Shown here piece by piece: positions 1 through 13,179 of a stretch of 64,000 bases of DNA. The DNA is from Gymnorhina tibicen. Lineage: Eukaryota; Chordata; Aves; Passeriformes; Artamidae. Where the stretch lies: positions 620,001-684,000 of the forward strand of contig VXAZ01000607.1 in NCBI GenBank assembly GCA_013399875.1. Reading direction: 5' to 3'. The first letter of the stretch is position 1. Each line of letters starts with the position of its first letter. Made by a program: the position numbers and the translations under genes. The notes under the pieces were generated by a model. The model did not search any database, had not been told where the DNA came from, and saw nothing but the letters and a program-made list of their open reading frames with translations.

Positions 1-2955
1 GCTCTTGACACCCTGAGCCGGAGCCAAAAGCTCCTCTCAGCGCGGAATGCTCCGGCGCCGTGCGGTGCTGCACAGCGGGGGCTGCCAGGGGGACGTGCAG
101 GGAGAAGCAGGTGGGGCTGAGCCTCCCTTGGTGCAGGGAAGGGCTGCAAACCTTAGGGGAGAGGATTTGGGATCCCCTCCGTTTGGGTACGGAGTCGGGT
201 ACGGGCAGGATGCACCCAGAGCTGGATGGTTTGGAGGATGCCCCCGGCACAGAGCGTGTCTGTGTCCGTGTCCTCCCGCGAACGGGAGCTGCGGGTCCCC
301 CATGGGGTGCTCCATCCCCGGGTCAGACAGACGAACAGCCCCGCGTGCGCCCGAGGGGACAGAAACAGAGCGATGTGAAGTGCAGCGGGAGGGATTTACA
401 GTTCGGCTCCCGCAGCACTTGGCACAGCTCCCCCCAGCCGTTCCCTCGGGAGCTCGGGAGGGTTCCGGGAGGGCAGGGTCGGGGGTGTAATCCCTAACGG
501 CTCACACTAATTCTCCACAGGCAGAGGGGCTGTGGCAGCTCGATGGGCTCGGAGATAAGGAGATTATCTTGTCCTGCAAAGAGGAGCACCGACCCCTGAC
601 TCGCTGAGCCCGAGATTAAGGCTGAATTAACCCCCAGGAAGGGGTTTCTTGGCAGAGCTTCCCCAGCCGCTTCTCACCCGTTAGGATTTGTGAGGGGGAT
701 GGAACTTCTCCCGCCGGACGTTTTTGGGGAGATGCACTGTGCCCACCAGCCCCAGAGAGGACAGGCAGTGCAGGCAGATACTCCCTGAGAGCATCCAGTG
801 TCCTGGGAGCGACTGAATTATGGAAATCCAGACAGATGGACACAAAAAGACAGACAGAGAAGTAAAAGAACACTAAGACCTGTCCTTGAACCAAGAAATC
901 CAGACGCTGCTGGATTATGTGTGATCACACCCCTCTGCTCCGGGCAAACTCCCTCTAGTTGGGATGCATCACCATCAGTCCAGAGAGGCAGCGAGACGGG
1001 AGAGACCACGGGAATGTGGCACAAGTCCCTGTTGCCCCGCTGGGGATGTGGGGGCCGAGCAGGGAAGCGCAGCAGATAAACCTGAAATAGCAGTGCCAAA
1101 TATCCGAGGGCTGTGGAGGCAGCCCTGGGAGAAGGGACACAGCGGGCCAGGTGTGCTGTTCCACTTGTGCTCGGGATCAAAGCTGGGTGAGCTCACACAG
1201 TTCAGGTGTTTGCTTGGCACTGAATTGTGAGTGGATTCAGCCACTCAGATGGCAAAGCAACAATAAAATTGTCCTCAAAGGACGACTTCCAACCTCCTCG
1301 GATTTTTCTCTTTTCCTTTGCTTTTTATCATTCACAAAAGATTGGAGATAAAAGCCTGAGGGAAGGTGACTGTGAGTGCTGGAGCGAGGGGCAGAGCTCT
1401 GCCCTGCACCCCCCGGACCAGGTTGCCCCCACCCCATTGCCCCCCTGAGGCTCCTGAGTACCCAGCTTGATTCCAACCCCTGGCGTTCCACTGCCTTTAC
1501 AATCTATCCATCGCTGCCAAGAGCCCCCCACCCATTTCCAGAGTCCCCAGCCCACCAAGGGAACTTATTTCATTCCACTTTCACCTCTGCCCACCCGGGG
1601 CTGAGCTGGAGGAGGAAAACACCAGGTGGGAAAAACCCAGGAAGTTTCTCAACACCGCTGAGCACGTTGGTTACAGAGACAGATATTTATTTCTCTGAGC
1701 CTGTGACAACCCGAGTCAGCCTTATCTGCCCCAAACACTTTGTTGATCAGACAGAGAAGCACAGCCCGGGCAGCAGAGCCAGCTTGGCACAGCACAGGGA
1801 ACCGCCGGCGGGTCCGAGGTGCTGTTCAGAGACAAGAAATCACCTCGGAGTTCAAAGGCTGGGGAAGGAGATTGTCACCTTGGAAACCAGCCGGGCAAGG
1901 CATCATCAGCTGCCCAGCCCCGGGGGACGCTGCCCATGGACCCGGAGGATGCTGGACACTGACACCGAGGGTCCCACCCCGAGTGCAGGCAGGGAGAGGG
2001 AGGAATCTCCCCAGGAACAGCAGCTCCAGCAGCAACCTCAGGATCTGAGCCTGTTTAAGACGCCGCTCCTCACTCACAGCTGTGAGGAGGGAAGGGATTC
2101 ACAGAGCTGGGGGTGGGCGCATCCCTTCTTTCTCCCTTAAACACACGGATTGCGGATCCATCATCCACTTCCATGAGCAAGGTGTCTTTCAGAGGTGTTT
2201 TGCCTCAGTGCTGCGGGCACCGTTCAGAAGCGGCTTTTGCAGCCCTCATTTACCTGCGGTTGTGGATCACAGAAAAGCCCTTGAGCCAAGCAAACTCTGA
2301 GCTGTGTTGGAGTGAGCTGGACGGGGGGAAAATCAGGATTTGGCTGATGAAACTCAGAACTACGTCCCTTGGCTGCCCAGGGATATTGCGTGGGGGCACC
2401 TCTGAGCCCTAACATTAAATTTATCGTCCTTTCCCACAGTAACAAAGCACAACGCGGATGAAAGTATTTACAAGCCCAGTGAAACTCGCCTGTGGAGTGT
2501 TTGCAAAGCATCACTCTCAGCACCACGACGGCAGAGAGGCCCCAGCGATCCAGTGGATCCCAGGCATCCTGTCCCCTGCCCCGGAACACCGCAGCAGCAT
2601 CGCCACCGCAGGGGAGACTGAGATTAAAGTTGTCCCTTAAAAGTTTGCTGGCTGGCTTTCCCCCGGTGGGCTGATAGGAATCATCTGCTGGCACGGAGCC
2701 TCGGTGCTGCCGCTGCCTTTGCTGTGTGTGTACATACACACAGACACAAACGTGTTTATAAAATCCCCAACTTGGAATTGATGATGCCTGGTACGAAGCA
2801 GTTTGTCACCTGTGCTTTTATGATTACAGCAACTAAGGGGAGAGAGATGTCCTTTCAGATAAGCATTGAAAGGGGGAAAAAAAGGAGCTTTCAAAGGGTC
2901 TTTGTTCTCTTGAAGTGCTCCGGCTCCCAAAGCCGCAGATTTCTCAGAGGAGGGG
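1..2955. other. Intergenic, GC-rich, no gene seen
   Basis: No reading frame here resembles a known protein. The longest open frame (1376-2140, plus strand) is low-complexity and has no recognisable domain. No repeat family, RNA gene or obvious promoter was recognised. Small AT-richer patches occur near 1230-1350 and 2410-2470 but are too short to call. Confidence 0.5.
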
Positions 2956-2959
2956 GAGG

Positions 2960-3200
2960 AGGGAGGATTTAAAAACAAAATGCGTCCTCATTTTCAAACT
3001 GTTTCACATTAGCACTCATCAATTATAGAATTTGCCTTGACTAATGTTTCAGGCCATTATATTACCCTCTATGTTTATAATTGGATCCTAAATTAGGATT
3101 AATTCTCAAGGAAAATGTTCTGAGCTAAACAGGTGATTTCTCTCTCTGGAGCGCTGACAACGTCCTCATTACCCAACGTTTGCTTTTTACCTTGATACAG
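2960..3200. promoter_or_regulatory. AT-rich island, candidate conserved non-coding element
   Basis: The sequence changes abruptly from GC-rich background to AT-rich text containing repeated ATTA/TAAT cores (for example around 3020-3110, with GGATTAATT near 3095). It has no coding potential and no repeat signature. This composition is typical of conserved enhancers in vertebrate gene deserts, but conservation cannot be tested from one sequence. Confidence 0.35.
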
Positions 3201-3454
3201 AGAGACCGGAAACCCTGAAGGGCCTTTCACAGGTCACCCCAGGCTGCATTTTAAGGGCCAGGAGCTGGTGGGGACCCCCACGGCTGGTGAGGATGTGGGA
3301 GCCAGGCCCTGCAGGCAGTTCGGAGCTCTTACACCTCCCGGCAGCACCCCAGGGGTCACGGCACGGGAATGGAACTGGGCAATGCTGCTCCACGCCGCTC
3401 TGCTCCCAGCCCTCTCCCCACCGGGTGCCCTGGACACACCAGGGCCCTTCCCTG

Positions 3455-3730
3455 ACCAGACACTGAGGCCTTGTTATTATTTATTAACCAGTCAGTGTGT
3501 GCTTAATAGAAATTTCATTAGGAGCATTCAGTACAGATAGTCACCGGCCCAGAACCTACAAGTAATTATGTTTAATTATTATGCCGGTATGTTTGGAATA
3601 ACGATAGCTCCCAAGCACCAGGATTAAGGAGCAAAGTCAATTGGAACAGGAGTTATTTATTTTTTTGTCTTAACAGTTCCCCTCTGTTCTTAATTGGTTT
3701 TCACATTTCTCAGCCATTGGTAAAAGTGCC
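3455..3730. promoter_or_regulatory. AT-rich island, candidate conserved non-coding element
   Basis: AT-rich block with many homeodomain-like cores (TTAATTATTATG near 3570, CTTAATTGG near 3690, TTATTTATT near 3655) between GC-rich flanks. It has no open reading frame of note and no transposon signature. Regulatory function is inferred from composition only. Confidence 0.35.
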
Positions 3731-6534
3731 GGAGAGAGACACCACGACACATCCAGTCCTTCCCGTGCCAGCGGCTGTGCCAAGCAGGGAGCACTCTCCT
3801 GGCACAGCAGGATGCTCACCCATGGGGCAGGGGTGGGTGGGAGCCCAGGCTGTGGCAGGACACCCGGCACATCCAACTTGGCTCTCTGCAGACCCAAACA
3901 CAGCCTTCTCTCGCACCTTTCCTGGAAACACCAAGTATTTTACCCCAAAAAGCAGCTTTCTGGACAGTTTCCTCTCCCTTCAAAGCACAGTTTGAGCTCC
4001 CAGCCTAGGACTGGGATCTCTGCCTTTTGGCTTCCGGACAGGAAAGCTGCCCCAGCAAAGGAGACACCAACCAGGAGCCTGCAGGCAGCACCAGCCCAGC
4101 GCAGCCCCTCAGCCCTGCCAAGGGCGCCCGCCTTCCCCCGGCCTCCCCAGCTGGGAGCCGGGAGGAATTAGAGCGTTTGGGAAAGAAAACAGAGCTACAG
4201 AGAGACACTGTTGAATGTAAATACCAGTTAAATATGCATTACCATATGCCCGCGCCTTCGCGGTCTGTTCGGAGGCAGCGCCAGCCAGGGAGGAGATGCA
4301 GGAGCAAAGAGCTGGAGGCTCAGCAGAGCGAGCTCCTTCCCTGCCAGCCTGGCACCCCAGCCTGGCACCCCAGCCCACGCCAGAGCCCACGGAAATGAGC
4401 AGCTGAGGACCTGCTCCTGCTCTCCTGCCAGAGCCCTGCCCAGGCTGAGCCCACCCGGAGCCCGGGTGAGACCTGCAGCACCCCCAGCGAGGGAACCCAG
4501 TCCAGGGAAGGGGCGAAGAGGTTTCCCCCGGCACCGCGTGGGTGATTGCGACAGCAGTGCCTGTGCCACGGATGCCGTCCCTAAACCAGGTGTGTGATCC
4601 CCCACCCAGCGCTGCCCCTGCCTGGGCACGGGGCTGCGTGCAGGCAGAGCCCAGATGGCAACCGTGGCTGCCTAATTACACGTGCAGATGACATTAGCCA
4701 AAAAGGGCCGATCCCGCCGGGGCTGCGGAGCACATCAGCCAGCGGGGCTGCCGGGGGGGCAGCGATTACGCAAATGGGATAACGCGCTCGCAGGCGGTGC
4801 TGCGTAATCCCAGCTTCCCCCTGCCCGGGTCCCGCTGCCTCCGCCGCATCCCCTCGCCCCGGCGCCACCGCTCGCAACGCTTGGCATCTGCCTCCGTCCC
4901 GGGCACGGCTCCGCTCGGTCCGTGCGGGTGCGGCAGGAGGCGGCTCCGGAGGGAGAGCCGGGGTCGCTTTGCTGTGAAAGGGGAGCAGGAGCGGTTTGGG
5001 GAAGGATTCAGCCTCTCCTTGCCAAAGCAGCCGAGCCCCGCACCCCACACCCAGGGGACCAAGGTGGAGGCTGGGAATGCAGCAACGCTTTCTGCCACAA
5101 AGGCTCCCTACCAGTTTATTATTTCACGTTAAACCTGAAGTGCCAAGAACACACCAAGAACCACAAGATCCACGGCAAAGTCACCTGGATCCACTACAGC
5201 ATTACAGCACAGACAGGGGTCCCTCCACTCCTTCCCCACGGGCAGTGCTGCTCTTGGGATCCATCCCTCCAGCTCCATCCCACCCCTCCAGCAAAACTCA
5301 GCTGCTCTTAGACACAGGCGATGGGTTTCTAACAGAGCACAGCGTTTCTCCAAAAGCCCATGAGTGGTTATTTTGGTGTCGGTGCTATAACAATGCCCCG
5401 CGAGGTCCCCACCCAATCCCCAAGTGCAGGACCCCCATCCCTGTCCCCAAGTGCTGGGCCACAGGATGGAGCTGCTGCCTGCTGTGGCAGCTCGTGTCTG
5501 TAGAGCGAAAATACTTCACGGGGTTACACAAATAAACCTTTCCTGCCTCAATCTCTCTTTTGCGAGGTGATGGCGAGCAGGGAGGGAAAAAAACCACACA
5601 AAAGATAGACTGCAGCAGCAGCTCTGCACCTCTCCCCAGGGAGGGCCGTCCTTAGAGAAGCTGTTCCAGGGAAGCGAATTGACACAGGCAATTACCGGGA
5701 TGTCCAAAGGAGCCGGGCCAGCGAGTCCCTGCAGCTCAGCGGCCGCGAGCAGACGGCACCGAAACACAGTCACGGCTTCACAGGGACTGCGCTCTGCCGC
5801 TGCCCCAGAGCTCACAGCCCCGGCTCTCGCCAGGACTGCACGAGGTTCCAGGGATCAGTGGACGCCTCGGGACAGACATGGATGTCCTGGCTGGCACTCG
5901 GTTCTTCTGGAACCGTGAGAGATGTGCCCTAATGGGATCGCTGTGCTGGAAACCCAGCAGGGCTGGGGCACTTCCCACGGGTCAGGCAGGGACAGACCAC
6001 GTACCCCGAAATGTTCCTGCCTCCAGAACCAGCACCAGGCGCAGGGAAGCTGCCCTTGCATCCTTTAACAGACACACAAAGCCCTTCCTGGGGGAGTCAC
6101 ACATTGCAAAGTCCCCATCGCTGCTGCCACAGGGTACCTGACACAGCAGCACGGGAAGGGCCAGCCTGGATGGCATTTCCAGGTGAAAAACAAGGCTTTT
6201 CTGGCTTGGAGAGCGCCGCAGCGTTTGACCTCGCTTTGTTCTGCTTCCCTTTGCAACTCTCGGCGGTTTTTGGCCACTCTCCAGCTTCTCCAGCCATTTT
6301 TCATCTCTCCCTTCAGCAGCGGGCTGGGCCAGCCCAGCGGCTCCGCAGCCACAAACCTTTGGGATGAGCTGGGAGCAGGGGGAGTGCCCAGCCCTGGACA
6401 CTGCTCGGGGGGCTCAGGGCAGCCCCCCAGGGCAGGCAGAGGGGGCCTGTCCCACCCCAGCGCCTGCTCCTCAAGCTTTTGGCAGGGACACAGCCAACTC
6501 TAATTGCAATTTCCATTCTGGTGGCTGCGCTCTG
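3731..6534. other. Intergenic; CpG-rich patch at about 4690-4960, otherwise nothing seen
   Basis: Mostly GC-rich sequence without recognisable genes. The patch around 4690-4960 is visibly CpG-rich (many CCGC/GCG words) and could be a small CpG island. No TATA box, splice-supported exon or protein similarity accompanies it. The rest shows no structure I can name. Confidence 0.4.
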
Positions 6535-6690
6535 CAGGCAAAATCGGTTCTGTCTCTGTAATGAGTCACTCCTGAATATCAATCCACGCAGGGTAAAATG
6601 GAGACAATAGCTGCTTACATGCATAGTGAGTTAATTATGAGCATCTGCTATTAATCTTGCTATCAGACTGCTAATTGCTCCTTCTCCTCC
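6535..6690. promoter_or_regulatory. AT-rich island, candidate conserved non-coding element
   Basis: Contains TGAGTCA (an AP-1-type word) near 6564, GAATATCAATC near 6574, GAGTTAATTATGAG near 6627 and CTATTAATC near 6648 within a GC-rich neighbourhood. No coding or repeat signal. Enhancer identity is an inference from motif density. Confidence 0.35.
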
Positions 6691-9084
6691 GCAAAGGCGT
6701 GCTGGAGGTGAACCGGCTCTGCCGCCCTTCCCTGAGCCCCGGCTGGCTCCCACAAGAGCTCTGGGCTCCTGGACCTGCAGCCAGGACATCATCCTCAGGG
6801 ACAGGGCTGCTCCCACACCTGCAGGCACCAAAGAGGCTCATCCCAAAAACAGAGAGGATGAGCCAGCCAACAACCCGGGTTCTGGCTGAAGGGACCCCCC
6901 CGACAGGCTGGGTGCTGTAGTCCATGGGGGCAGAGGGGCACAGCACGGGACAGGAGCCTCCCTGAATGTGCCAGGCTGAGGGAAGAACACTGGGAAGGTG
7001 GGGGGCAGCTCCCCCCGGCAGCCACCTCTGCAGGGACCCTGTCAGCCGGGAGCTGGGAGCCTTCCAGGGGGAGGCGGACGTGCAGGGGAGATGTCGAGTT
7101 GCACTCTCGCAGGTGAGGACTTGACATCTCATGTGTAATGAGGAAAGAAAATGCATCAGGAGCATTTGGGGAAGATGACAGCAGATCAGAACTGCCTCCA
7201 TCTCCCACAGATTTATTGTGTCAAGCAGTCACTCAGGGAAGTGGCAGCAGGCACTGTCAGCAGCCTGGGCATGGCAGGCTGGAGCCCGGCCCTTTGATCC
7301 GGTGGCTGCTCCGCGATGGATTTAGACAAACTCCCGGTGATTGCCTAACAGAAGAGCAGCTCGCACACCTCAATTAGCTGCCGAGCAAGGTAAGAGCCCG
7401 AGCTCATCTCATTAAGGAGCTCGCTCGCTTCCCCCACAGCGCACGAACGAAGAGCTGTGGAGGACCCTGCAGTGGGAGTGATGGGGATCGGATGTGGGGG
7501 GCACTGACCCCCCTGGTCCCAGGCCAAGTCCTTGGTGCTTGGGCAGGAAGGCAGCCAAGACACTTGTAGCCTCTACAAGGCTTTTCTGGCTGAGAAAGGG
7601 GTTGGGGAAGCTCAAACAACAGCTCCTGGAAAGGGATGCTCAGGGCCTCATCAGCATGTGAATAAATGGGAGATTAAATCTGAGCCCCGCGTATTCACTG
7701 TGGGATGTAGGAAATGTTTGTTCCTGTGTTCTGAAAAGCCTGAGACAAAAACAAACTCGACACAGCTTCCTCCTCCTTGTCGCCATCCCCATCCAGCCAG
7801 GATGGGTGCCCTCTGGTCCCCGTGGCTCCTCTAGCCAGGAGACTCCCACCGAAGGAGCTGAGGCCCCAGACTGAAAGCTTTGCCTCCAAAAGCCAAGGTC
7901 CAGGTGCCCTCCAGCCCGCTGTGCCAGCTCCATCCCTCCCTCTGTCAGCGCTGCCCGTGGCCCACAGGCAGCCAAACCTCCGCTCATCCCAAATCCTGCT
8001 CTCCCACACGCGGTCAAGCCCCGCGGCCTGAAGCCTCATCACCCTCACACTGCAGAGCTCCGCCGCAGCCAGCCAGCAGCCGCCTGGAAGGGAGGGAATT
8101 CAGGATATTTTAAGACACTTGGAAATCTTCCGTATCGATTTCCCCGTCTCAGTAATTAGATGTAGCGATTAGACTCTCTTCCACTACACGGCGGGGCGGC
8201 TCCGAGCGGAGCTTCCCGGCAGTGTTTACATCGGGGATGCTCTCGCAGCCTCATCCTCATGCACAGCAAACAGCCCAGCTGTGTGACCGGAGACACCTCC
8301 CCGCGAATCTGGCACCGGGATGCGATATACATAATATATAACAACCGTGTTTATCAGACGGTAACACATCGCAGCTGCTGGTAAACGAGCGCGCCAGCCT
8401 TGAACTGCACGGAAGCTTCATGTATTATTTAAAATACTTTCCCAGGAATCCTGTCAGAGCGAGCCCAGGCTGTGCCCATGAGGATCGTGGTCAGGGGCTG
8501 CGGTGCCGGTGCCTGGCGCGGTGCCGGCCCGCCTCGGCCAGGAGCTGGCACCCCACTGACTCCAACCCTTCCCCTGGGGAATTCTGCCAGGCGCCTCCAT
8601 TCACCTGTCCCTACAACGGCCCTCCCACATCCACGGGTTTGCAGGTGCTCTCCACGCCCAGGACCCACCAAACCAGCCCCATCTCAGGTTGTTCCTGCCT
8701 CATGCACCGCACAAAGCCGGGCGTTCCCAGCGCTCCTGCAGGTGGGACGTTCCCTCCACCTGCCTTGCACGGATGAGGATTCAGCACCAGCTCCTCCCCG
8801 AGAGCTGCAGTGGGCACAGGAAATATCAATCCCTGCTGATGCCCCAGTGAGTGCAGCCGTGCTTGCTCAGAGCCAGGATAATTTGGAGATTGCTCTGTAA
8901 TGAACAGATGATGAATGTTTCAATATCCAGAACAAGGAAAGCAGTGGTGATCTCGGGCGGGTAAATCAGAACTGTGGCTCTCCACGGACCCTCACAGCTC
9001 CCCAGCAGAAGAGCAGGCCATGACGTGAAGCCCTGGAATCCAATCCCAGGGAATGCTCAGCAGAGCAATGGGTTGGGGAGAGAG
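6691..9084. other. Intergenic; AT-richer island at about 8090-8460
   Basis: No gene recognised. The section 8090-8460 is AT-richer, with GTAATTAG near 8152, an ATATACATAATATATAAC run near 8325-8342 and TATTATTTAAAATAC near 8422. It may be another non-coding element of the series seen across the desert. The remainder is GC-rich and featureless. Confidence 0.35.
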
Positions 9085-9340
9085 ATCATAGAATTGTTTA
9101 GGATGGAAAAGCCCAAGCCAGCACTGCCAAAGCCACCACTAAACCATGTCCCCAAGTGCCACATCTACGTGACTTTTAAATCCCTGCAGGGCTGGACAAT
9201 GCTTTCAGTGAAGAAACAGCTCCAAATATCCAACCTAAACCTCTCCTGGCACAACCTGAGGCCGTTTCCTCTTGTGCTACTGCTTGTTACCTGGGAGAAG
9301 ACACTTCTCCCCACCCGGCTACACCCTCCTCTCAGGTAGG
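9085..9340 (-). mobile_element. CR1-type LINE, 5'-truncated 3' end
   Basis: The plus strand starts with ATCATAGAATT, the reverse complement of the CR1 3' tail. It continues through words typical of the reversed CR1 3' region: CCACTAAACCATGTCCC, TCAGTGAAGAAA, CCAACCTAAACCT, TGAGGCCGTTTCCTCTTG and TACCTGGGAGAAGA. The element's sense strand is therefore minus, with its 3' end at the low-coordinate side. CR1 copies are normally 5'-truncated, as here. Many substitutions show it is old and inactive. Confidence 0.88.
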
Positions 9341-9594
9341 ACACGTGGATGGTCAGACAGACAGCAGGGCAGAGGTGCCAAGCAAAGGACCTCCTCGCTC
9401 CCAAAATCCCAGCAGGCTGGGAAGATTCTGCCACAGAGCGAAGCGGCTCAAGGGAAGCCCCTTGGGCTGCCACGCAGCCCAGCAGCCCTCTCCCCTCAGA
9501 CCCTGCCTGCCTCTGCTGGCTTTCTCCCCAGATTTTGGGGCTGCAGCAGCCCCAGGTGCTCTTGCTCAGCAGGGGAGCAAAAGACAAAAGGTTT

Positions 9595-10480
9595 AATATG
9601 TGCTAAATCCAGGCTCCAGCTTCACCACTTCCTTTTGTCTGCTTTCCTCGCAGTATTTCCCAGCGCCCCAGATAAGGATGAATGCGAGGCTCTCATTAAA
9701 GTCCTGCTCTGTATCGTGCGCAGGGGTCACTGCGGTTTGCCCCACTATCTGCATTTTTAAAGGTGTTTCAAATCCAGGCTTGCTTTTTCATAGGGAAAAT
9801 AAAAGAAACCCGTGTGCCAAGCTGGAATAATCCATCCTCGGCTGCAACTGAGACACAGGCTGCTGCCAGGGCCGGCAGGAGGGAAGGATCTCTCTGCCAA
9901 GCTGCATCTCTGCTCCCCGCCTCCGCTTTCCCACCCACAGATGATGATGCTCGAGTGCTTCCCCGGGAGCAGAAGGCTCCATCCCTCCCTGCCCGTTATT
10001 TCTCCATTCCCTGCAGCAGCAGCAGCCGCAGGGTGCAGCCAAGGATGGGTTAATCCCAATCTCAGAGGCATTTCCCACAACACCCACCTTCCCCTGAGCG
10101 TTGTCACCCATTGTCCCACCGCCCTCCATGCTGGGGTGGGATGTGAGTGGCCACCACCTCAGCCAGGGCTCCCATCTGTTCCAGCTCCTCATTCCCTTAT
10201 TGCCCATTCAGCCACCCACGACAGCCTGGGACCTCTTTTTGTTTGGGGAAATAAAAACTGCCATAAATTTATGTACTTAAAGGATTTCTCACCAGAAAAG
10301 AGCCCCTGGAGACTCCCATTTTGCGAGAGTGAATCTCACACCTAATCACAAAGTGCCGCTATTTGCCGTATCTGCGATGAGGCAGCAGCTCCGTCCCGCC
10401 TTTCCCAACGTCTATTTACCAAATCCATTTGCAAGTCTAAAATTTAATCAGCCAGGTTTCATCTCGGAGGCATTAACATT
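9595..10480. other. Intergenic with two AT-rich islands (9595-9810 and 10230-10480)
   Basis: The first island carries CTCATTAAAG near 9692 and a GC-poor run to about 9810. The second carries ATAAATTTATG near 10263, AATCACAAAG near 10344, ATTTGCAAG near 10428 and AAATTTAATC near 10440. GC-rich sequence with CAG-type repeats (near 10014) lies between them. No coding exon or transposon was recognised. Confidence 0.35.
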
Positions 10481-13179
10481 CAAACAGGACTCACTCCCAG
10501 GGACGGAGCTGGAGCAAACCAGGGCACTGACACCGGGCAGCTCGGGGTGCAGCGATTTACTCACACCAGGGGGGTGGCAGGGGCAGGACCCCCCCCAGTC
10601 CTGATGAAAAACACAGTGGGGGTGACACAGGAGCGTCCCCACCCTTCCACACGAGGGACCCCAGCAAGAGCTTGGGGACAATTAAAGCACACAGCGACCC
10701 GCTCCTAAGAAACCCCTGTGCTTTGGGATAAACCCCCCGGAGCCCCGAGGAAATCCGCTGCGGGGGGATGGAGAGGAGCCCTCCCCAGCACCGTGCCGGC
10801 AGCGCAGGCCTCAGGGGAGGGACTCGTTAGGCAGTGCTCATAAAGCATGTTTTATGGGCTCTTCGGGATGGACGGCAGGGCCCCACTTGACCTCGGGGGG
10901 AAGAGGAGACGGATGATGACAGGAGCCAGCGGTATTTTATCCCGGCCAGATTAACGGGCCCTGCAGAGCAGCCGGGCTGCTCAGAGGGACACTCCAGCAC
11001 TGCGGAGTGAAATCCAGCAGCTTCATCTAAAGCAGGAGGGCTGTGCCTTTTGGGGAATTTCCTGGTATTTGGATGCACAGGCAGCAGCTCTGCAGACCCC
11101 GGGCACAGGTATCCCTTCCTGGGGACCAGCATCCCTCGCTGGCCACTTCAAAGACAAACGTTAACTCTCAGGCTGGTTAAACCTTTTCCTCTTCAGCCAA
11201 TCCTGTCTTTGCTGATCCCCCAACTCTCTGCAGGAGAGGAAGGACCTGGGCAGGCTGCCCCAAGGTGCCACACAGAATCCGGTATCATGAAGTGACATTT
11301 CCCTGTCCCTGCACCCGGCCAGGGCTGCAGCACCACAATAAAGCACCTGCTCAGTGGATGTATCCAGGAATCACCAAGGCTCCTTTCATTCCCCCACCTC
11401 TCCCTGCCTCCAGCTCTGACAGATTTTAATTATTTGCACCACTTTCTCACGTATCTCATTACATTTGCTCTGGTGCCTCTTGCAGGCAGGCACCTGCGGC
11501 AGGAGCCGGCGGCACTCGGGGGCTGCCGGGGCTGAGCGGTGCCTCCGGCTCTGTCCCGCTCCAGGGCTGGCCAGGACACTCTGAGCTGGCAGCTGTGCTG
11601 GAGAGGGAATTACGAGGCTCTTGGAAGCGTGCAGCGAGGGCAAAGGTGGCACAGTTCATCCGTGCTCTGGCTCAGGGAGGGTGAGCACGAGCCCGGCCCT
11701 GTGAGCGGGGAAGCTCCATCCAGCACGGCAGGGTACCGGCCCCGCAGCAGCCTCTCCCCTCTGGAAATAACCTTTGCTGGGCTTTATTAGGAGCCATAAA
11801 GAGCAGGAGAGGGAGTGTGAGCGAAGAAAGGCGAGAGACATTATGTGTCGCGCTCTGGGAGCCTGCAAGGGCTCCGACGCCAATAAATAAATAACAGAAG
11901 AACCATTCCCCCGGGTCCCTCTGACATATCTAATTGATATCACCAGGGATCTTCCATGAAGCAAACAGGAATCTAATCTATGGCCTCACACAGCCGAATG
12001 GAAGCAGCAGGGTGGCTGCCATGGAGCCTCCCACTCCTGACAGGGAAGTGGAAACCAATTCCAGGCAGCTCAGTATCCCAAAAACAAATGGCAGGCCCGG
12101 CGAGGCAGCAGCTGCACTGGCCTTGGAGAGGAGCTCCGCTGGAATTCCTGGGGAAAATTTCATTTTCCCGAGTTTCCACGGGGGAAAGAAAGGAAAAGCA
12201 GGGGCCAGAGAGAAGGTGGCACCACAACAGAGTTTTCCAGCTGCCCCCAGAAGCACTGGCACAAGCGGACAGTGGTGCTGAGGGCTGGCTCCCATCTGGC
12301 ACACTGTCCGTGCTGCTCCGGAGCTGCGCCTCCACGGAAACGCCCTCAGCCACCTCAGCTGCCACCTCCCACCTTCCCTGTTTAATTAACTCCCTCCTGA
12401 TGTAGGTAATGGAGCTCTGGAGCTCTTAAACAAAGATTTAATCAGCCCCAGCTCTGCACTGGCAGCATCCAGCTCCCTTTGTTAGACTGGTGTGAAATCC
12501 AGGGCACGGCCAGCCCGTGACGGCCTCCTCACTGCTAATGGCAGCATCCCAGAGTCCCTGGACAGTCCACCTCCAAGTCCTCTGGACTCTTCTCCACGCA
12601 TCAGAGTCGCCCGGGTCATTGATTTTTAACATCATGCAAATGGAGCCGGCGGGGAGCTGGCAGCTCCAGCGCATTATTATTTAGGATGGATAAACTCTTA
12701 TCCCGAGTTCCCAGCACCTTGCCAAGGCCAGGGGAGGGTTTCTGATTTATCGTGATCGTTTCCAGCCCTGTGGAGGAACGGCAGCGGTGAGGGGAGGGGA
12801 GGGGAGCGGGCACAGCCACTTCCGTCACCAGGCCCTGGCAGCACAAAGGGCGGCACCGGCCCCAAACCCTCCGAGGGGCAGAGCTCGTGACCTCCACCAC
12901 GTCCACCAGAGATGGGCACCGAGGCGACACCTGACACGTGGCCAGCGCAGCGTGCGGAGCAGCCACGCAAACCCCCCCGGCCCAGCACCAGGCACCCCTC
13001 ACCGAGCCCTGACGCACCCGGACGGCACCAACCGCACCGGAGCCACCGCGGGAAGCGTCCCTGCAGGGAGGGTGGGTGACAGAGACGCTGATCTCTGGGC
13101 AGAAAACAGCCGTGCACAGCCCCCCAGAGCCCTCTCCCACCCCAGCCCGCTCTGCCCCCGCCGGCAGCTCCTTCCCGAC
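10481..13179. other. Intergenic; POU octamer at 12634-12641, G-rich run near 12787
   Basis: No gene seen. A perfect octamer ATGCAAAT lies at 12634-12641 next to a TTAATTAA word near 12382 and CATTATTATTTAGG near 12673. A short GGGGA repeat occurs at about 12788-12807, followed by a CpG-rich stretch to about 13160. The long open frames across the CpG-rich stretch (for example 12616-13305 minus) look like GC-driven artefacts. Confidence 0.35.

Noticed and set aside
1376..2140. 254-aa plus-strand open frame
   Set aside because: No domain or family resemblance and no flanking splice or promoter signals.
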